Positions 15,954 through 25,016 of a stretch of DNA of 64,000 nt are shown one piece after another. Numbering within the stretch: the stretch's first letter is position 1; the number at the start of each line of letters is the position of its first letter. Below the pieces are notes generated by a model that was given only the letters and a program-made list of their open reading frames with translations, was not told the origin of the DNA and did no database searches. The position numbers were made by a program, and so were the translations under genes. This DNA is from Cyclobacteriaceae bacterium (GTDB lineage: Bacteria; Bacteroidota; Bacteroidia; Cytophagales; Cyclobacteriaceae), in assembly GCA_019638255.1 (NCBI GenBank), contig JAHBUD010000001.1:868001-932000 (forward strand). The letters are read 5' to 3'.

Positions 15954-16952
15954 TTATCCTTGTGAGGTGATTTCGTTCCCGCAGCGTTTACCTTCGTTAA
16001 GTTGTTTGAGATTGATTAACGTGGTTGATGCAATTTGTGTTAAGGCTTCGTGCGTAAAAAAGCCTTGATGAGAGGTAATGAGTGCATTAGGGAAGCTGCT
16101 AAGGCGCATGATGGTATCGTCTTTTACGATCTGATCGGAGAGATCATGGAAAAAGATATGTTCTTCTTGTTCGTAAACATCAATCCCCAGCGAACCGATT
16201 TTTCCTGATTTGAGTGCATGAATTACGGCTCGGGTATCGATGAGGGCACCGCGACTGGTGTTAATCAGCATCACACCATTTTTCATCAGCGCAATCGTCT
16301 CCTTGTTTATCAGGTACCGGGTACTATCGTTTAACGGACAATGAAGTGAGATGATGTCAGCTTGTGCAAAGAGCTCTTGTAGCGAAGCATATTGAACACC
16401 TCTGGCGGATAGTTTAGGGTCAGGATGAATATCATAAGCCAATACACGACATCCAAATCCTGTCATAATCTGGCTGAATACCTGGCCGATGGTGCCGGTT
16501 CCGATTATCCCTACCGTCTTGCCGTTAAGGTCGAACCCAAGCAGACCGTTTAATGAAAAATTCTGTTCTCTTACCCGGTTGTACGCCTTGTGTATTTTAC
16601 GGTTGAGCGTCATGATCATCGCCACAGTATGTTCAGCAACGGCATAAGGTGAGTATGCGGGTACGCGAACGAGTGTAATGTTCAGTGCTTTAGCAGCGTG
16701 AAGGTCAACGTTGTTAAAGCCGGCACAGCGCAGGGCAACAATGTTGATGTTCTTTTTTGAAAGTTGTTCCAGTACGTTACGGTTAACCTGATCGTTAACG
16801 AATACGCAAACTGCATCGGTATGCCCCAACAGGTTTACTGTTTTTTCATTCAATGCAGTTTCATAATACTCAAGGGTAAATCCAAAGCGCTCGTTGTGTC
16901 GATCGAAAAAGCTCTTGTCATAAGGCTGTGTGCTGAAGAATACAACTTTCAT
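15954..16952 (-). CDS. ldhA: D-2-hydroxyacid dehydrogenase (D-lactate dehydrogenase type)
   Basis: A 332-residue NAD-dependent dehydrogenase. The nucleotide-binding turn GIIGTGTIGQVF sits mid-chain. The substrate-binding arginine occurs in INTSRGALIDT, and the catalytic His in ITSHQGFFTHEAL, with the Glu partner between (YEQEEHIFFHD). The N-terminal YDKSFF and FGFTLEYYE patterns and the FFHDLSDQIVKDD insertion are those of fermentative D-lactate dehydrogenases, which interconvert pyruvate and D-lactate. The nrdBA terminator lies just upstream. Confidence 0.88.
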   Translation of the reverse strand: MKVVFFSTQPYDKSFFDRHNERFGFTLEYYETALNEKTVNLLGHTDAVCVFVNDQVNRNVLEQLSKKNINIVALRCAGFNNVDLHAAKALNITLVRVPAYSPYAVAEHTVAMIMTLNRKIHKAYNRVREQNFSLNGLLGFDLNGKTVGIIGTGTIGQVFSQIMTGFGCRVLAYDIHPDPKLSARGVQYASLQELFAQADIISLHCPLNDSTRYLINKETIALMKNGVMLINTSRGALIDTRAVIHALKSGKIGSLGIDVYEQEEHIFFHDLSDQIVKDDTIMRLSSFPNALITSHQGFFTHEALTQIASTTLINLKQLNEGKRCGNEITSQG

Positions 16953-16984
16953 CCTTAGTATTTTAGGTAAATCATTCTATTGGA

Positions 16985-17020
16985 TTAAAAAACAAAAGCC
17001 CGGTTGATGCCGGGCTTTTG
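16985..17020 (-). terminator. Rho-independent terminator after nrdA
   Basis: A perfect 11-bp stem (16993-17003 with 17010-17020, GC core GCCCGG/CCGGGC) has a 6-base loop and, reading leftward, is followed by six T. It is 18 bases past the nrdA stop. Confidence 0.9.
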
Positions 17021-17037
17021 CTAGAGGGATTTTTCAA

Positions 17038-19482
17038 TCAACTTCCACAGGCCTCGCAAGCATCCGGGTTATCCAGTGAGCAGGCCATGTCTGACATTTT
17101 TTGTTCATAGTCAGCAACCTTAGTATAAGCCAACTCCTGCTGCGGTTCTGTTTTTGTGGCCGTTACCGGTGCTGCAACTGCTGCTGTTTCTGCACCAACA
17201 GTTTGTTGCATGGCTGTCTTATCCAGTGTGAACTTAATGGCATCAGCAGCTGCTGTTGAGCGAAGGTAATACATACCGGTTTTCAACCCTTTCTTCCAGG
17301 CATAGAAGTGCATGGAAGTAAGCTTACCGAAGTTTGGATCTTTCAGGTGAATGTTCAAACTCTGCGACTGGCAGATGTATGCACCACGATCAGCCGACAT
17401 ATCAATGATTGCCTTTTGGGAAATCTCCCAAACGGTTTTGTAGATGTCTTTGATGTTTTGCGGAATTTCAGGAATGGGTTGTACCGAACCGTTTGTGGCG
17501 ATTAATTTTTGCCGCATGGTTTCATTCCACAAACCAAGATCAATCAGGTCTTTCATCAAATGCTTGTTGGCAATAATGAATTCACCGGAGAGCGTTCTGC
17601 GGGTGTAGATGTTTGAGGTATAGGGTTCAAAACATTCGTTGTTGCCCAGGATTTGCGAAGTGGATGCTGTTGGCATCGGTGCCAGCAACAGGGAGTTGCG
17701 AACTCCGTACTTTTTCACATCCTGTTTCAGTTGCTCCCAGTTCCAACGGCTGCTTTTAGGGTTAATGCCCCACATGTCGAACTGGAAAATACCTTTTGAA
17801 ACCGGTGACCCTTTGAATGTTTCGTAGGGGCCATGAACTTTCGCCAGCTCCATAGAAGCCTCCATGGCACCGAAGTAGATGGTTTCAAAGATATCTTCAT
17901 TCAGCCTGCGCGCTTCTTCTGAATCGAACGGCATGCGCAGCATAATAAAGGTATCGGCAAGTCCCTGCACACCAAGTCCGATCGGACGGTGACGCATATT
18001 CGAGTTGCGGGCTTCTTCAACAGGGTAATAGTTAACATCGATAACCTTGTTGAGGTTACGGGTTACTACTTTGGTAATTTCATATAACTTCTGATGATCG
18101 TACTGACCATCTTCAGTAATGAATTTATTCAGCGCGAGTGAAGCCAGGTTACAAACAGCAACTTCATCCTTTGAAGTGTATTCTATAATCTCCGTGCAGA
18201 GGTTGCTCGACTTGATGGTGCCAAGGTTCTTCTGATTTGATTTGCGATTGGCGGCATCTTTATACAAGATATAAGGTGTTCCGGTTTCGATCTGTGATTC
18301 AAGAATCTCGAACCACAAATCTTGTGCTTTTATTTGCTTGCGATACCGGCCTTCCTTTTCATACTTGTCGTATAGCCTTTCGAATTCTTCACCCCACACT
18401 TCAGCTAGTCCAGGGGCTTCGTTCGGGCAGAAGAGCGACCACATTTCATTGTTCTCAACACGCTGCATGAACAAATCCGGAATCCACATGGCATAGAAAA
18501 GATCGCGTGCGCGCATTTCTTCCTTACCGTGATTTTTCTTCAGGTCCAGAAAATCAAATACATCAGCATGCCAGGGCTCCAGGTAAATGGCGAAACTTCC
18601 TTTGCGCTTTCCACCACCCTGATCAACGTAACGTGCTGTCATGTCGAAATTGCGGAGCATGGGAACAATACCGTTTGATGTTCCACCGGTTCCTTTAATG
18701 TATGAGCCCTTAGCGCGAATGTTGTGGATGCTTAATCCGATGCCTCCGGCTGATTGGGATATTTTAGCACATTGTTTTAACGTATCATAAATACCATCGA
18801 TGCTGTCATCTTGCATGGTAAGCAAAAAGCATGATGATAATTGTGGCTTGGGTGTGCCTGCATTGAATAGCGTGGGCGTGGCATGCGTGAACCATTTTTC
18901 TGAAAGCAGATTATAGGTTTCAATGGCAGCAGGTATGTCTTCGCCATGGATACCAACCGCAACACGCATAAGCATGTGCTGAGGTCGTTCCACCACTTTT
19001 CCATCAATCCGCATCAGGTAGGAGCGCTCCAGTGTTTTAAAACCAAAGTAATCGTAACTGAAATCACGGTCGTAGAGAATGGCCTCATCCAACTCTGCAG
19101 CATGGGTATGCACAACCTTCCACATCTCTTTTGAGATCAGTGGTGCGTTCTCTCCGGTTTTCGGATCAACATAAGTGTACAAGCGCTTCATGGTGTTGGA
19201 AAAAGACTTGCTCGTAACCTTGTGAAGATTGGATGTAGCCAGGCGGGCAGCGAGCTTAGCGTAGTCCGGGTGCTTCGTGGTCATGGTGGCCGCAATTTCT
19301 GCTGCCAGGTTGTCCAGTTGAATGGTACTTACGCCATCGTACAAACCGTTAATCACCTTCATAGCAATCTCCACCGGACTGATATATTTCATATCCAGTC
19401 CGTAACAGAGCTTTTCAATGCGAGCGGTGATTTTGTCAAACTTTACGGACTCTCTGCGTCCGTCTCTCTTTATGACAAGCAT
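17038..19482 (-). CDS. nrdA: Ribonucleoside-diphosphate reductase, alpha subunit (class Ia)
   Basis: An 814-residue catalytic subunit that reduces ribonucleoside diphosphates to deoxyribonucleotides. The N-terminus (about 1-90) is an ATP-cone activity-control domain beginning [16 protein letters not shown], so dATP feedback is likely. The active site includes Cys in PQLSSCFLL and the NLCTEI radical-relay motif. [18 protein letters not shown] is the usual conserved block. The C-terminus ends in CEACGS, the swinging cysteine pair re-reduced by thioredoxin or glutaredoxin. It lies 55 bases downstream of nrdB, in nrdB-nrdA order, ending at a strong terminator. Confidence 0.97.
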   Translation of the reverse strand: MLVIKRDGRRESVKFDKITARIEKLCYGLDMKYISPVEIAMKVINGLYDGVSTIQLDNLAAEIAATMTTKHPDYAKLAARLATSNLHKVTSKSFSNTMKRLYTYVDPKTGENAPLISKEMWKVVHTHAAELDEAILYDRDFSYDYFGFKTLERSYLMRIDGKVVERPQHMLMRVAVGIHGEDIPAAIETYNLLSEKWFTHATPTLFNAGTPKPQLSSCFLLTMQDDSIDGIYDTLKQCAKISQSAGGIGLSIHNIRAKGSYIKGTGGTSNGIVPMLRNFDMTARYVDQGGGKRKGSFAIYLEPWHADVFDFLDLKKNHGKEEMRARDLFYAMWIPDLFMQRVENNEMWSLFCPNEAPGLAEVWGEEFERLYDKYEKEGRYRKQIKAQDLWFEILESQIETGTPYILYKDAANRKSNQKNLGTIKSSNLCTEIIEYTSKDEVAVCNLASLALNKFITEDGQYDHQKLYEITKVVTRNLNKVIDVNYYPVEEARNSNMRHRPIGLGVQGLADTFIMLRMPFDSEEARRLNEDIFETIYFGAMEASMELAKVHGPYETFKGSPVSKGIFQFDMWGINPKSSRWNWEQLKQDVKKYGVRNSLLLAPMPTASTSQILGNNECFEPYTSNIYTRRTLSGEFIIANKHLMKDLIDLGLWNETMRQKLIATNGSVQPIPEIPQNIKDIYKTVWEISQKAIIDMSADRGAYICQSQSLNIHLKDPNFGKLTSMHFYAWKKGLKTGMYYLRSTAAADAIKFTLDKTAMQQTVGAETAAVAAPVTATKTEPQQELAYTKVADYEQKMSDMACSLDNPDACEACGS

Positions 19483-19537
19483 TTCAAATAGGGTTGTTTA
19501 AAAAGTTTAAAAAATGGTGAAAAGTGTTTTGAAGATA

Positions 19538-20527
19538 TTAAAAATCTTCATTCAGTGAAAACTTAGGTGCCGAATCTTTCTCCGAACTGTTCAGCACTCC
19601 GGCTTTCTGGTATTCAGCCACTCGTTTTTCGAAGAAGTTGGTTTTTCCACGCAGCGAAATCATATCCATAAAATCGAATGGATTGGTAGCTCCGTAGATT
19701 TTTTTGCCAATCAACTCATTCAACAATCGATCTGCTACGAACTCGATGTACTGCCTCATCAATTCGGCATTCATCCCGATCAGGTTAACCGGAAGTGCAT
19801 CGGTAACAAACTCTTTTTCAATCTCTACTGCATCCTTAATAATGTCAATCACGGTTTGCTCTGGCAACTTGCTTACTACATGTTGCATATATAAATGGCA
19901 GGCAAAATCGCAATGCAGCCCTTCATCCCTGGAAATCAGTTCGTTGGAAAAACTTAATCCGGGCATCAGTCCTCTTTTCTTCAGCCAGAAAATGGAACAA
20001 AAGGAGCCTGAAAAGAATATGCCCTCAACAGCGGCAAAGGCTATTAACCGTTCCTGAAAACTTCCGTTTGATATCCAGCGCAAAGCCCAGTCGGCCTTTT
20101 TCCTGACACAGTCAATCGTTTCAGTGGCGTGAAAGAGTGAGTCTTTTTCTTTAGGATCTTTTACGTAGGTGTCTATTAATAAGGAGTAGGTTTCGGAGTG
20201 TATATTCTCGATGGCAATCTGGAATCCATAAAAAAACTTTGCTTCCGTGTACTGTACTTCAGCTACAAAATGTTCAGCCAGGTTTTCATTTACGATTCCA
20301 TCGCTGGCCGCGAAGAAGGCGAGCACATGTTTAATGAAGTGACGTTCACCATCATTCAGGTTTTCCCAGTCAGTAAGGTCTTGGCTTAGGTCAATTTCTT
20401 CAGCGGTCCAAAAACTGGCTTCAGCTTGTTTATAGAATTTCCAGATGTCGTGATGTTGAATAGGGAAGAGTACAAAACGGTCTTTGTTTTCCTTCAAAAT
20501 AGGTTCTTCCGGTAAAGAATGGGTCAT
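19538..20527 (-). CDS. nrdB: Ribonucleoside-diphosphate reductase, beta subunit (class I)
   Basis: A 329-residue dimetal radical-generating subunit. Ferritin-like helices carry the ligands: [12 protein letters not shown] (about 53-64), an [16 protein letters not shown] helix (about 95-110) and a later [14 protein letters not shown] helix. The likely radical tyrosine is Tyr114 in IHSETYSLL. The C-terminus ends with a short acidic-phenylalanine peptide (FSLNEDF), the tail that docks on NrdA. It is first in the nrdBA operon. The 5' leader (20528-20680) folds into two hairpins behind a good promoter, so expression may be controlled at RNA level. Confidence 0.96.
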   Translation of the reverse strand: MTHSLPEEPILKENKDRFVLFPIQHHDIWKFYKQAEASFWTAEEIDLSQDLTDWENLNDGERHFIKHVLAFFAASDGIVNENLAEHFVAEVQYTEAKFFYGFQIAIENIHSETYSLLIDTYVKDPKEKDSLFHATETIDCVRKKADWALRWISNGSFQERLIAFAAVEGIFFSGSFCSIFWLKKRGLMPGLSFSNELISRDEGLHCDFACHLYMQHVVSKLPEQTVIDIIKDAVEIEKEFVTDALPVNLIGMNAELMRQYIEFVADRLLNELIGKKIYGATNPFDFMDMISLRGKTNFFEKRVAEYQKAGVLNSSEKDSAPKFSLNEDF

Positions 20528-20680
20528 CTTTCCTTGGGTTTTAGGGTTGTTTATAATATTAATTCAGACTTCCACGGACGGTGGGCCGAGGCATGTACCA
20601 CCGTGGTTGCCAGGTTAAAAAATCTAAAAAAATTACTTGTATTAACCGGAAACAAGACTCACCTCTTTCCGGCCTGTGTA
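20528..20680 (-). promoter_or_regulatory. Structured 5' leader of nrdBA: two hairpins with complementary loops
   Basis: Reading leftward from the promoter, the leader contains hairpin 1 (20672-20646: 7-bp perfect stem CCGGAAA/TTTCCGG, 13-base loop) and, 41 bases later, hairpin 2 (20604-20578: 7-bp perfect stem ACGGTGG/CCACCGT, also a 13-base loop). An alternative 6-bp pairing CCACGG/CCGTGG (20606-20601 with 20577-20572) overlaps hairpin 2 and excludes it. Loop 1 contains GAGG and loop 2 contains CCTC, so a kissing interaction is possible. No coding frame fits. I recognise no known riboswitch; an NrdR box was looked for and not seen. Confidence 0.45.
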
Positions 20681-20686
20681 AGCGTA

Positions 20687-20717
20687 CAAATATTTGAAAT
20701 GACTACTACAAATCAAA
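20687..20717 (-). promoter_or_regulatory. Bacteroidota-type promoter for nrdBA
   Basis: On the minus strand TTTG (20717-20714), exactly 19 bases, then AATATTTG (20694-20687), one mismatch from TTTG-N19-TAnnTTTG. The start would fall near 20680, leaving a leader of about 150 bases. The rest of the gap to rplU (20718-20943) holds only AT-rich sequence and a short CCCTTAAAAGGG palindrome. Confidence 0.55.
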
Positions 20718-20920
20718 AGATGTTTTGTGGCCAAAAATTCAGTTTTCATGCTGAATTTGCATATTTCGAAGGTTTATAAATGGTTGTGTTTTAGGCGATT
20801 GATAGAGCCTTTCAATGCTCTGCTTTCACTTAAAACAGGGCTGAAAATTTTTTTTATTTTTTTCTGGCCCTTAAAAGGGACTCATTTCAGGAGTTTACTG
20901 GCCATTTTCCAGGTTCAAGG

Positions 20921-20951
20921 TTCTGAAATCTGAATTCTTTTTCTACCTTTG
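20921..20951 (+). promoter_or_regulatory. Promoter of rplU-rpmA
   Basis: TACCTTTG at 20944-20951 is a perfect TAnnTTTG -7 element. A weak TTCT stands 19 bases upstream at the -33 position. The start codon is only about 21 bases downstream, so the leader is very short. Confidence 0.55.
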
Positions 20952-20972
20952 CAGTCCAATTTTTGAAAAGCT

Positions 20973-21281
20973 ATGTACGCTATAGTAAACATTGCCGGAA
21001 CACAGTTTAAGGTGGCTAAAGACCAATACATCTACGCCCCCAAATTAGAAGGAGAAGCAGGATCAGCCGTTAGTTTTGACGAAGTTCTGCTGCTGGATAA
21101 CGATGGGAAAGTAGAGGTTGGCGCCCCTACCGTGAAAGGCGCAACGGTATCGGGTAAGATACTGGAGCACGTAAAGGGCAACAAAGTGATTGTCTTTAAA
21201 AAGAAACGCAGAAAGGGATATACTGTAAAAAATGGTCATCGCCAACAGTATACCAAGGTTCAGATTGAAAGTATTGGGTAA
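20973..21281 (+). CDS. rplU: 50S ribosomal protein L21
   Basis: A 102-residue ribosomal protein. It begins MYAIVNIAGTQFKVAKDQ, the usual L21 opening, and has the conserved basic block KVIVFKKKRRKGYTVKNGHRQ that contacts 23S rRNA. The length is typical. It is followed 10 bases later by rpmA, the standard L21-L27 pair, with a terminator after rpmA. Confidence 0.98.
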   Translation: MYAIVNIAGTQFKVAKDQYIYAPKLEGEAGSAVSFDEVLLLDNDGKVEVGAPTVKGATVSGKILEHVKGNKVIVFKKKRRKGYTVKNGHRQQYTKVQIESIG

Positions 21282-21291
21282 TTAGAAGATT

Positions 21292-21555
21292 ATGGCACAT
21301 AAAAAAGGTGAAGGTAAAGTAAAGAACGGCCGGGAATCGGAAAGCAAACGATTGGGCGTTAAAATATTTGGTGGCCAAAAAGTGGTTGCAGGTAATATTA
21401 TTGTACGTCAGCGCGGCACCAAGCATCATCCCGGTAAAAATGTTGGTTTGGGCAAAGATCATACACTTTTTGCTTTAACAAATGGTGTGGTAGTATTCAA
21501 GAAAAGTCGTGAAAACCGGTCATTTGTTTCGGTTATCCCACAAGTGGAGGCCTAA
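21292..21555 (+). CDS. rpmA: 50S ribosomal protein L27
   Basis: An 87-residue ribosomal protein starting [17 protein letters not shown]27 proteins sit near the peptidyl-transferase centre through their N-terminal tail. Conserved [29 protein letters not shown] sequence is present. No cleavable N-terminal extension of the Firmicutes type is seen. Second gene of the rplU-rpmA operon. Confidence 0.98.
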   Translation: MAHKKGEGKVKNGRESESKRLGVKIFGGQKVVAGNIIVRQRGTKHHPGKNVGLGKDHTLFALTNGVVVFKKSRENRSFVSVIPQVEA

Positions 21556-21577
21556 ACAATTAATTTAGTTTATATCT

Positions 21578-21618
21578 AAAGCCCCAGGTTGGTATTATCC
21601 AGCCTGGGGCTTTTTTTT
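21578..21618 (+). terminator. Rho-independent terminator after rpmA
   Basis: An 11-bp perfect stem (21578-21588 with 21603-21613, GC-rich AGCCCCAGG core), a 14-base loop, and a run of eight T. Confidence 0.93.
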
Positions 21619-21755
21619 GAACTAACCATTACCTCAGTAGATTATTCTGTTAAAGCATCATGAATTGAAATTTAATTTTTGAAATTTTCTCTAGCTCCGG
21701 TTTTCTTTCGGTTCAAAATCTTTTACTTTAGCACTTTAACCTAAACCAAAACTCT

Positions 21756-24700
21756 ATGAAGAAGTTTTTACTATTATGCTTCTCACTGGCGTTTGTTGCA
21801 TCCGTGTATGCACAGGAACGCACAGTGAATGGCAGAGTAACATCTGCAGAGGACGGTTCCCCGCTACCGGGTGTTAACGTCCTGCTCAAGGGCTCCTCAG
21901 TTGGAACGGTTACAGATGCAAACGGAAGTTATTCCTTGCCTGTACCTCAAAGCGGTGGAGTGCTGACATTTTCTTTTATCGGATTGCGTTCTGAAGATGT
22001 GCCGATCGGAGATCGTTCTACCGTGGATGTAAGCCTTGCACTGGATGTTACACAACTCGGTGAAGTTGTTGTTACGGCACAAGGTATACAACAGGAAAAA
22101 CGTGCGCTTGGCTACGCGGTTACCACAATCGACAACACGTTGATTGCTAACCGACCTGAACAGGATGTAAGCCGTATTTTACAGGGTAAAATCCCTGGTG
22201 TTAACGTTACCTCCACCAGCGGTGTTTCGGGTACCGGTACCAACATTATCATTCGCGGTTATTCTTCTATTACGGGCAGTAACCAGCCTTTATTTGTTGT
22301 GGATGGTGTGCCTTTCAATTCAAACACTAATTCACAAACTGGTTTTGCGGCAGGTGGTGTTACTACCTCAAGCCGTATGCTTGATCTTGATCCGAACAGC
22401 ATTGAATCCGTTAGTGTTCTGAAAGGACTTTCAGCAACTGTGTTATATGGTGACCAAGGACGTAATGGTGTAATTTTAGTTACCACCAAAGCTGGCGGAA
22501 AAGTAGCCAAGCAGGCAGAAGTAACTGTATCCCAGTCTTTTTTCCAGAACCGAATTGCTTCCTTACCCCGTTTCCAGAATAACTACGGTGGTGGTTTCCA
22601 GCAATTAACACCCGAGGCATGGTTTTTTAGTACATGGGGTGCAAATTTTGCCGATCAGCCAACAACCAAGCACCCGATTGGTGTTTCTTCTGTTGCTTTT
22701 ATCCGCAATGCCTTTCCTGAATTTGCAATTGATCCTTCTCAGCCTTGGGGACCTTCCCCGGCCGCTTCACTGGCAAACGTAGTTGACTATGATAACATAG
22801 CGTACCCTGATATCGGAGAGTCTTTCTTCCGTAAAGGTAACGTGGCTACTACATCCGTTCAGGTTTCGGGCTCAAGAGGAACTACCGGCTATAACGCCAG
22901 CATAGGATATTCCAAAGAAGAAGGTTTTACACCTAATAATGATCTTGAGAAAATCAACTTTGGTTTGGGTATTAACTCCGCCATATCGGACAAGTTCAAC
23001 ATTAAGTCGTCATTCCAATATGCCAACACTGATATGACTACTCCACCACTTAATGCGGGTTTTGGTAGTAACTCAAATGCTGGTATTCCATCTACATATG
23101 CTAACGTACTGTATACCCCTCGAAATGTTGACTTGGGCGGATTGCCATGGGAGCACCCGGTTGACAAAAGTTCAGTATACTTCAGGGGAGGTAATGACAT
23201 TACCAACCCGCTTTGGCTTGTGCGGAACTATGCAAATACAAGTGTTGTAAACCGTTTCTTTAACGCTACTTCCTTTAACTATGATATTAACGAGAAGTTT
23301 ACCGTTAGTTATCGCCTTGGTTTAGATACTTACAACGAAGTACAGGAAGTGAAATACAATAAGGGTGGTGGTGCCGGTGTGAACATAAATGTACTGGGCG
23401 GTATTTATAACAGTACGTCCATTACCAACACCATTTGGAACCATGACCTTATGCTAAGCTACAAAACCAAACTGACCGACCAACTTGGACTTTCTGCATT
23501 GGTGGGTGCCAATAACCGCTTCGATAAGTATGAGCAATTTGGCGTATCAAGCACTGGCCAGGTAGCTTTTGGGTTGTTTAATCACTCCAACTTTGGAACA
23601 TCGTCATCCAGAAACATTCTGGATGGTAGCAGAATGAATTTTTTGCAGGAAGAAAGACGGGCAGGTTTTTATGGTAACGTTACCTTGGATTATGCCGATT
23701 ACCTATACGTGAACTTACTGGCACGTAACGACTGGACATCGACAGTTGAGACGCAAAATCAAAGAATACTATATCCGGGCGCAAGTGTTTCCTTTGTTCC
23801 CACATCAGCATTCGATATGCCCGACTTTTTCGATATGTTGAAAGTACGCGGTGGTTTTGGTACCTCGGCTGGTTTCCCGGCTCCTTACAGCACTCGTAAC
23901 ATTTTGTCACAGAATACCAGGGCGTTTGCCGATGCTGCCGGAGCCATAACAATTTCGCAAACCATTGGTGACTTGTTGGGTAACCCTAACCTGAAGCCTG
24001 AACTCCAACAAGAATTTGAGTTTGGTGTCGAAGGCACTATGCTAAAGGGCAGGTTGTCAGTGGATCTTTCATTGTATCAGCGCGAAACCAAAGACCTCAT
24101 AACACGTGCTCCGATTGACCCTGCAACAGGATATACCTCAACCCGTATTAACATTGGTAGCCTTGAAACAAAGGGTATCGATTTGATTGTTAGCGGTACA
24201 CCGGTTAAAACCAGTAGTGGATTTACCTGGGAAGCCATCGTTAACTTTGGTCGCTATCGCTCCATTATCCAGGACCTGGGTGATTCAGGGCTGGATGAAG
24301 TTGTGTTTTCCGGATTCACCAACTTAGGAAACTTCGCTATTCCAGGCCAGCCGTACGGGCTTATCAAAGGTATTGGAATTGAGCGCCACGCCAACGGTGA
24401 AAAAATTGTATTGTCAAACGGACGATATAAAGAAACAGCTGCTATTGTAGAACTGGGTGATCCAAACCCTGCATTCACTTCCTCAATCATCAACAATTTA
24501 ACCTATAAGAATTTTAGGTTATCGTTTATGTTCGAGTATCGCCATAAGGGTGTAATTGTAAGTAATACAGTAAAGGGTGTATTGGCCAGAGGCTTGAGCA
24601 ACGATACCGATCAGCTGGATCGTGCCCTTACATTGATATTGCCAGGCGTACAGGAAGATGGAACAAAGAATAATGTACAAGTAACCGCTTCGAACTATTT

Positions 24701-24998
24701 CTTTGATAACTACTTCTTTACTGATGAAGCCGTTACGTTTGATGGCAGTACAGCACGCCTTAGGGAAGCTTCATTGTCGTATATGTTGCCCAAATCAGCA
24801 TTGAGCAAAACACCATTTAAGGCAGCTTCCATCACGTTAACCGGGTCTAACATTTGGTTCCGTGCGCTGAACATGCCGAAGGGTGTGAATTTCGATACGG
24901 ATGTGCTTAGCACCGGTGTTGGAAACGGACTTGGTTTTGATTACTTAACCGGCCCGAGTGCACGTAGATTTGGTGGTACGATAAGCCTCACATTCTAA
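21756..24998 (+). CDS. SusC/RagA-type TonB-linked outer-membrane transporter
   Basis: A 1080-residue outer-membrane protein with a signal peptide ending near VYAQE (about residue 20). An N-terminal carboxypeptidase-regulatory-like beta domain (about 22-100: VNGRVTSAEDGSPLPGVNVL) is followed by a TonB-box-like LGEVVVTA, a plug domain (GKIPGVNVTS, IIIRGYSSI, PLFVVDGVPF) and a 22-strand barrel ending in a C-terminal phenylalanine (ISLTF). Together with the SusD-like lipoprotein it forms an active importer; the ligand cannot be read from sequence. A TACTTTAG at 21724-21731, 19 bases after TTTT, is a plausible promoter. No glycosidase, sulfatase, protease or sigma/anti-sigma pair lies nearby, so this is not an obvious polysaccharide utilisation locus. 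Confidence 0.95.
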   Translation: MKKFLLLCFSLAFVASVYAQERTVNGRVTSAEDGSPLPGVNVLLKGSSVGTVTDANGSYSLPVPQSGGVLTFSFIGLRSEDVPIGDRSTVDVSLALDVTQLGEVVVTAQGIQQEKRALGYAVTTIDNTLIANRPEQDVSRILQGKIPGVNVTSTSGVSGTGTNIIIRGYSSITGSNQPLFVVDGVPFNSNTNSQTGFAAGGVTTSSRMLDLDPNSIESVSVLKGLSATVLYGDQGRNGVILVTTKAGGKVAKQAEVTVSQSFFQNRIASLPRFQNNYGGGFQQLTPEAWFFSTWGANFADQPTTKHPIGVSSVAFIRNAFPEFAIDPSQPWGPSPAASLANVVDYDNIAYPDIGESFFRKGNVATTSVQVSGSRGTTGYNASIGYSKEEGFTPNNDLEKINFGLGINSAISDKFNIKSSFQYANTDMTTPPLNAGFGSNSNAGIPSTYANVLYTPRNVDLGGLPWEHPVDKSSVYFRGGNDITNPLWLVRNYANTSVVNRFFNATSFNYDINEKFTVSYRLGLDTYNEVQEVKYNKGGGAGVNINVLGGIYNSTSITNTIWNHDLMLSYKTKLTDQLGLSALVGANNRFDKYEQFGVSSTGQVAFGLFNHSNFGTSSSRNILDGSRMNFLQEERRAGFYGNVTLDYADYLYVNLLARNDWTSTVETQNQRILYPGASVSFVPTSAFDMPDFFDMLKVRGGFGTSAGFPAPYSTRNILSQNTRAFADAAGAITISQTIGDLLGNPNLKPELQQEFEFGVEGTMLKGRLSVDLSLYQRETKDLITRAPIDPATGYTSTRINIGSLETKGIDLIVSGTPVKTSSGFTWEAIVNFGRYRSIIQDLGDSGLDEVVFSGFTNLGNFAIPGQPYGLIKGIGIERHANGEKIVLSNGRYKETAAIVELGDPNPAFTSSIINNLTYKNFRLSFMFEYRHKGVIVSNTVKGVLARGLSNDTDQLDRALTLILPGVQEDGTKNNVQVTASNYFFDNYFFTDEAVTFDGSTARLREASLSYMLPKSALSKTPFKAASITLTGSNIWFRALNMPKGVNFDTDVLSTGVGNGLGFDYLTGPSARRFGGTISLTF

Positions 24999-25016
24999 TC
25001 TCAAAAGCTTATACTC

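Noticed and set aside
20528..20680. Adenosylcobalamin riboswitch ahead of nrdB
   Set aside because: GGAAAGAGGTGAG loosely recalls part of a B12 riboswitch, but the conserved B12 box and CCGCCACTG core are absent and the class Ia enzyme does not use cobalamin.
20519..20933. Plus-strand open frames in the nrdB-rplU gap
   Set aside because: They overlap the nrdB start, the hairpins and AT-rich spacer, have no signal of real protein composition, and lack a promoter.
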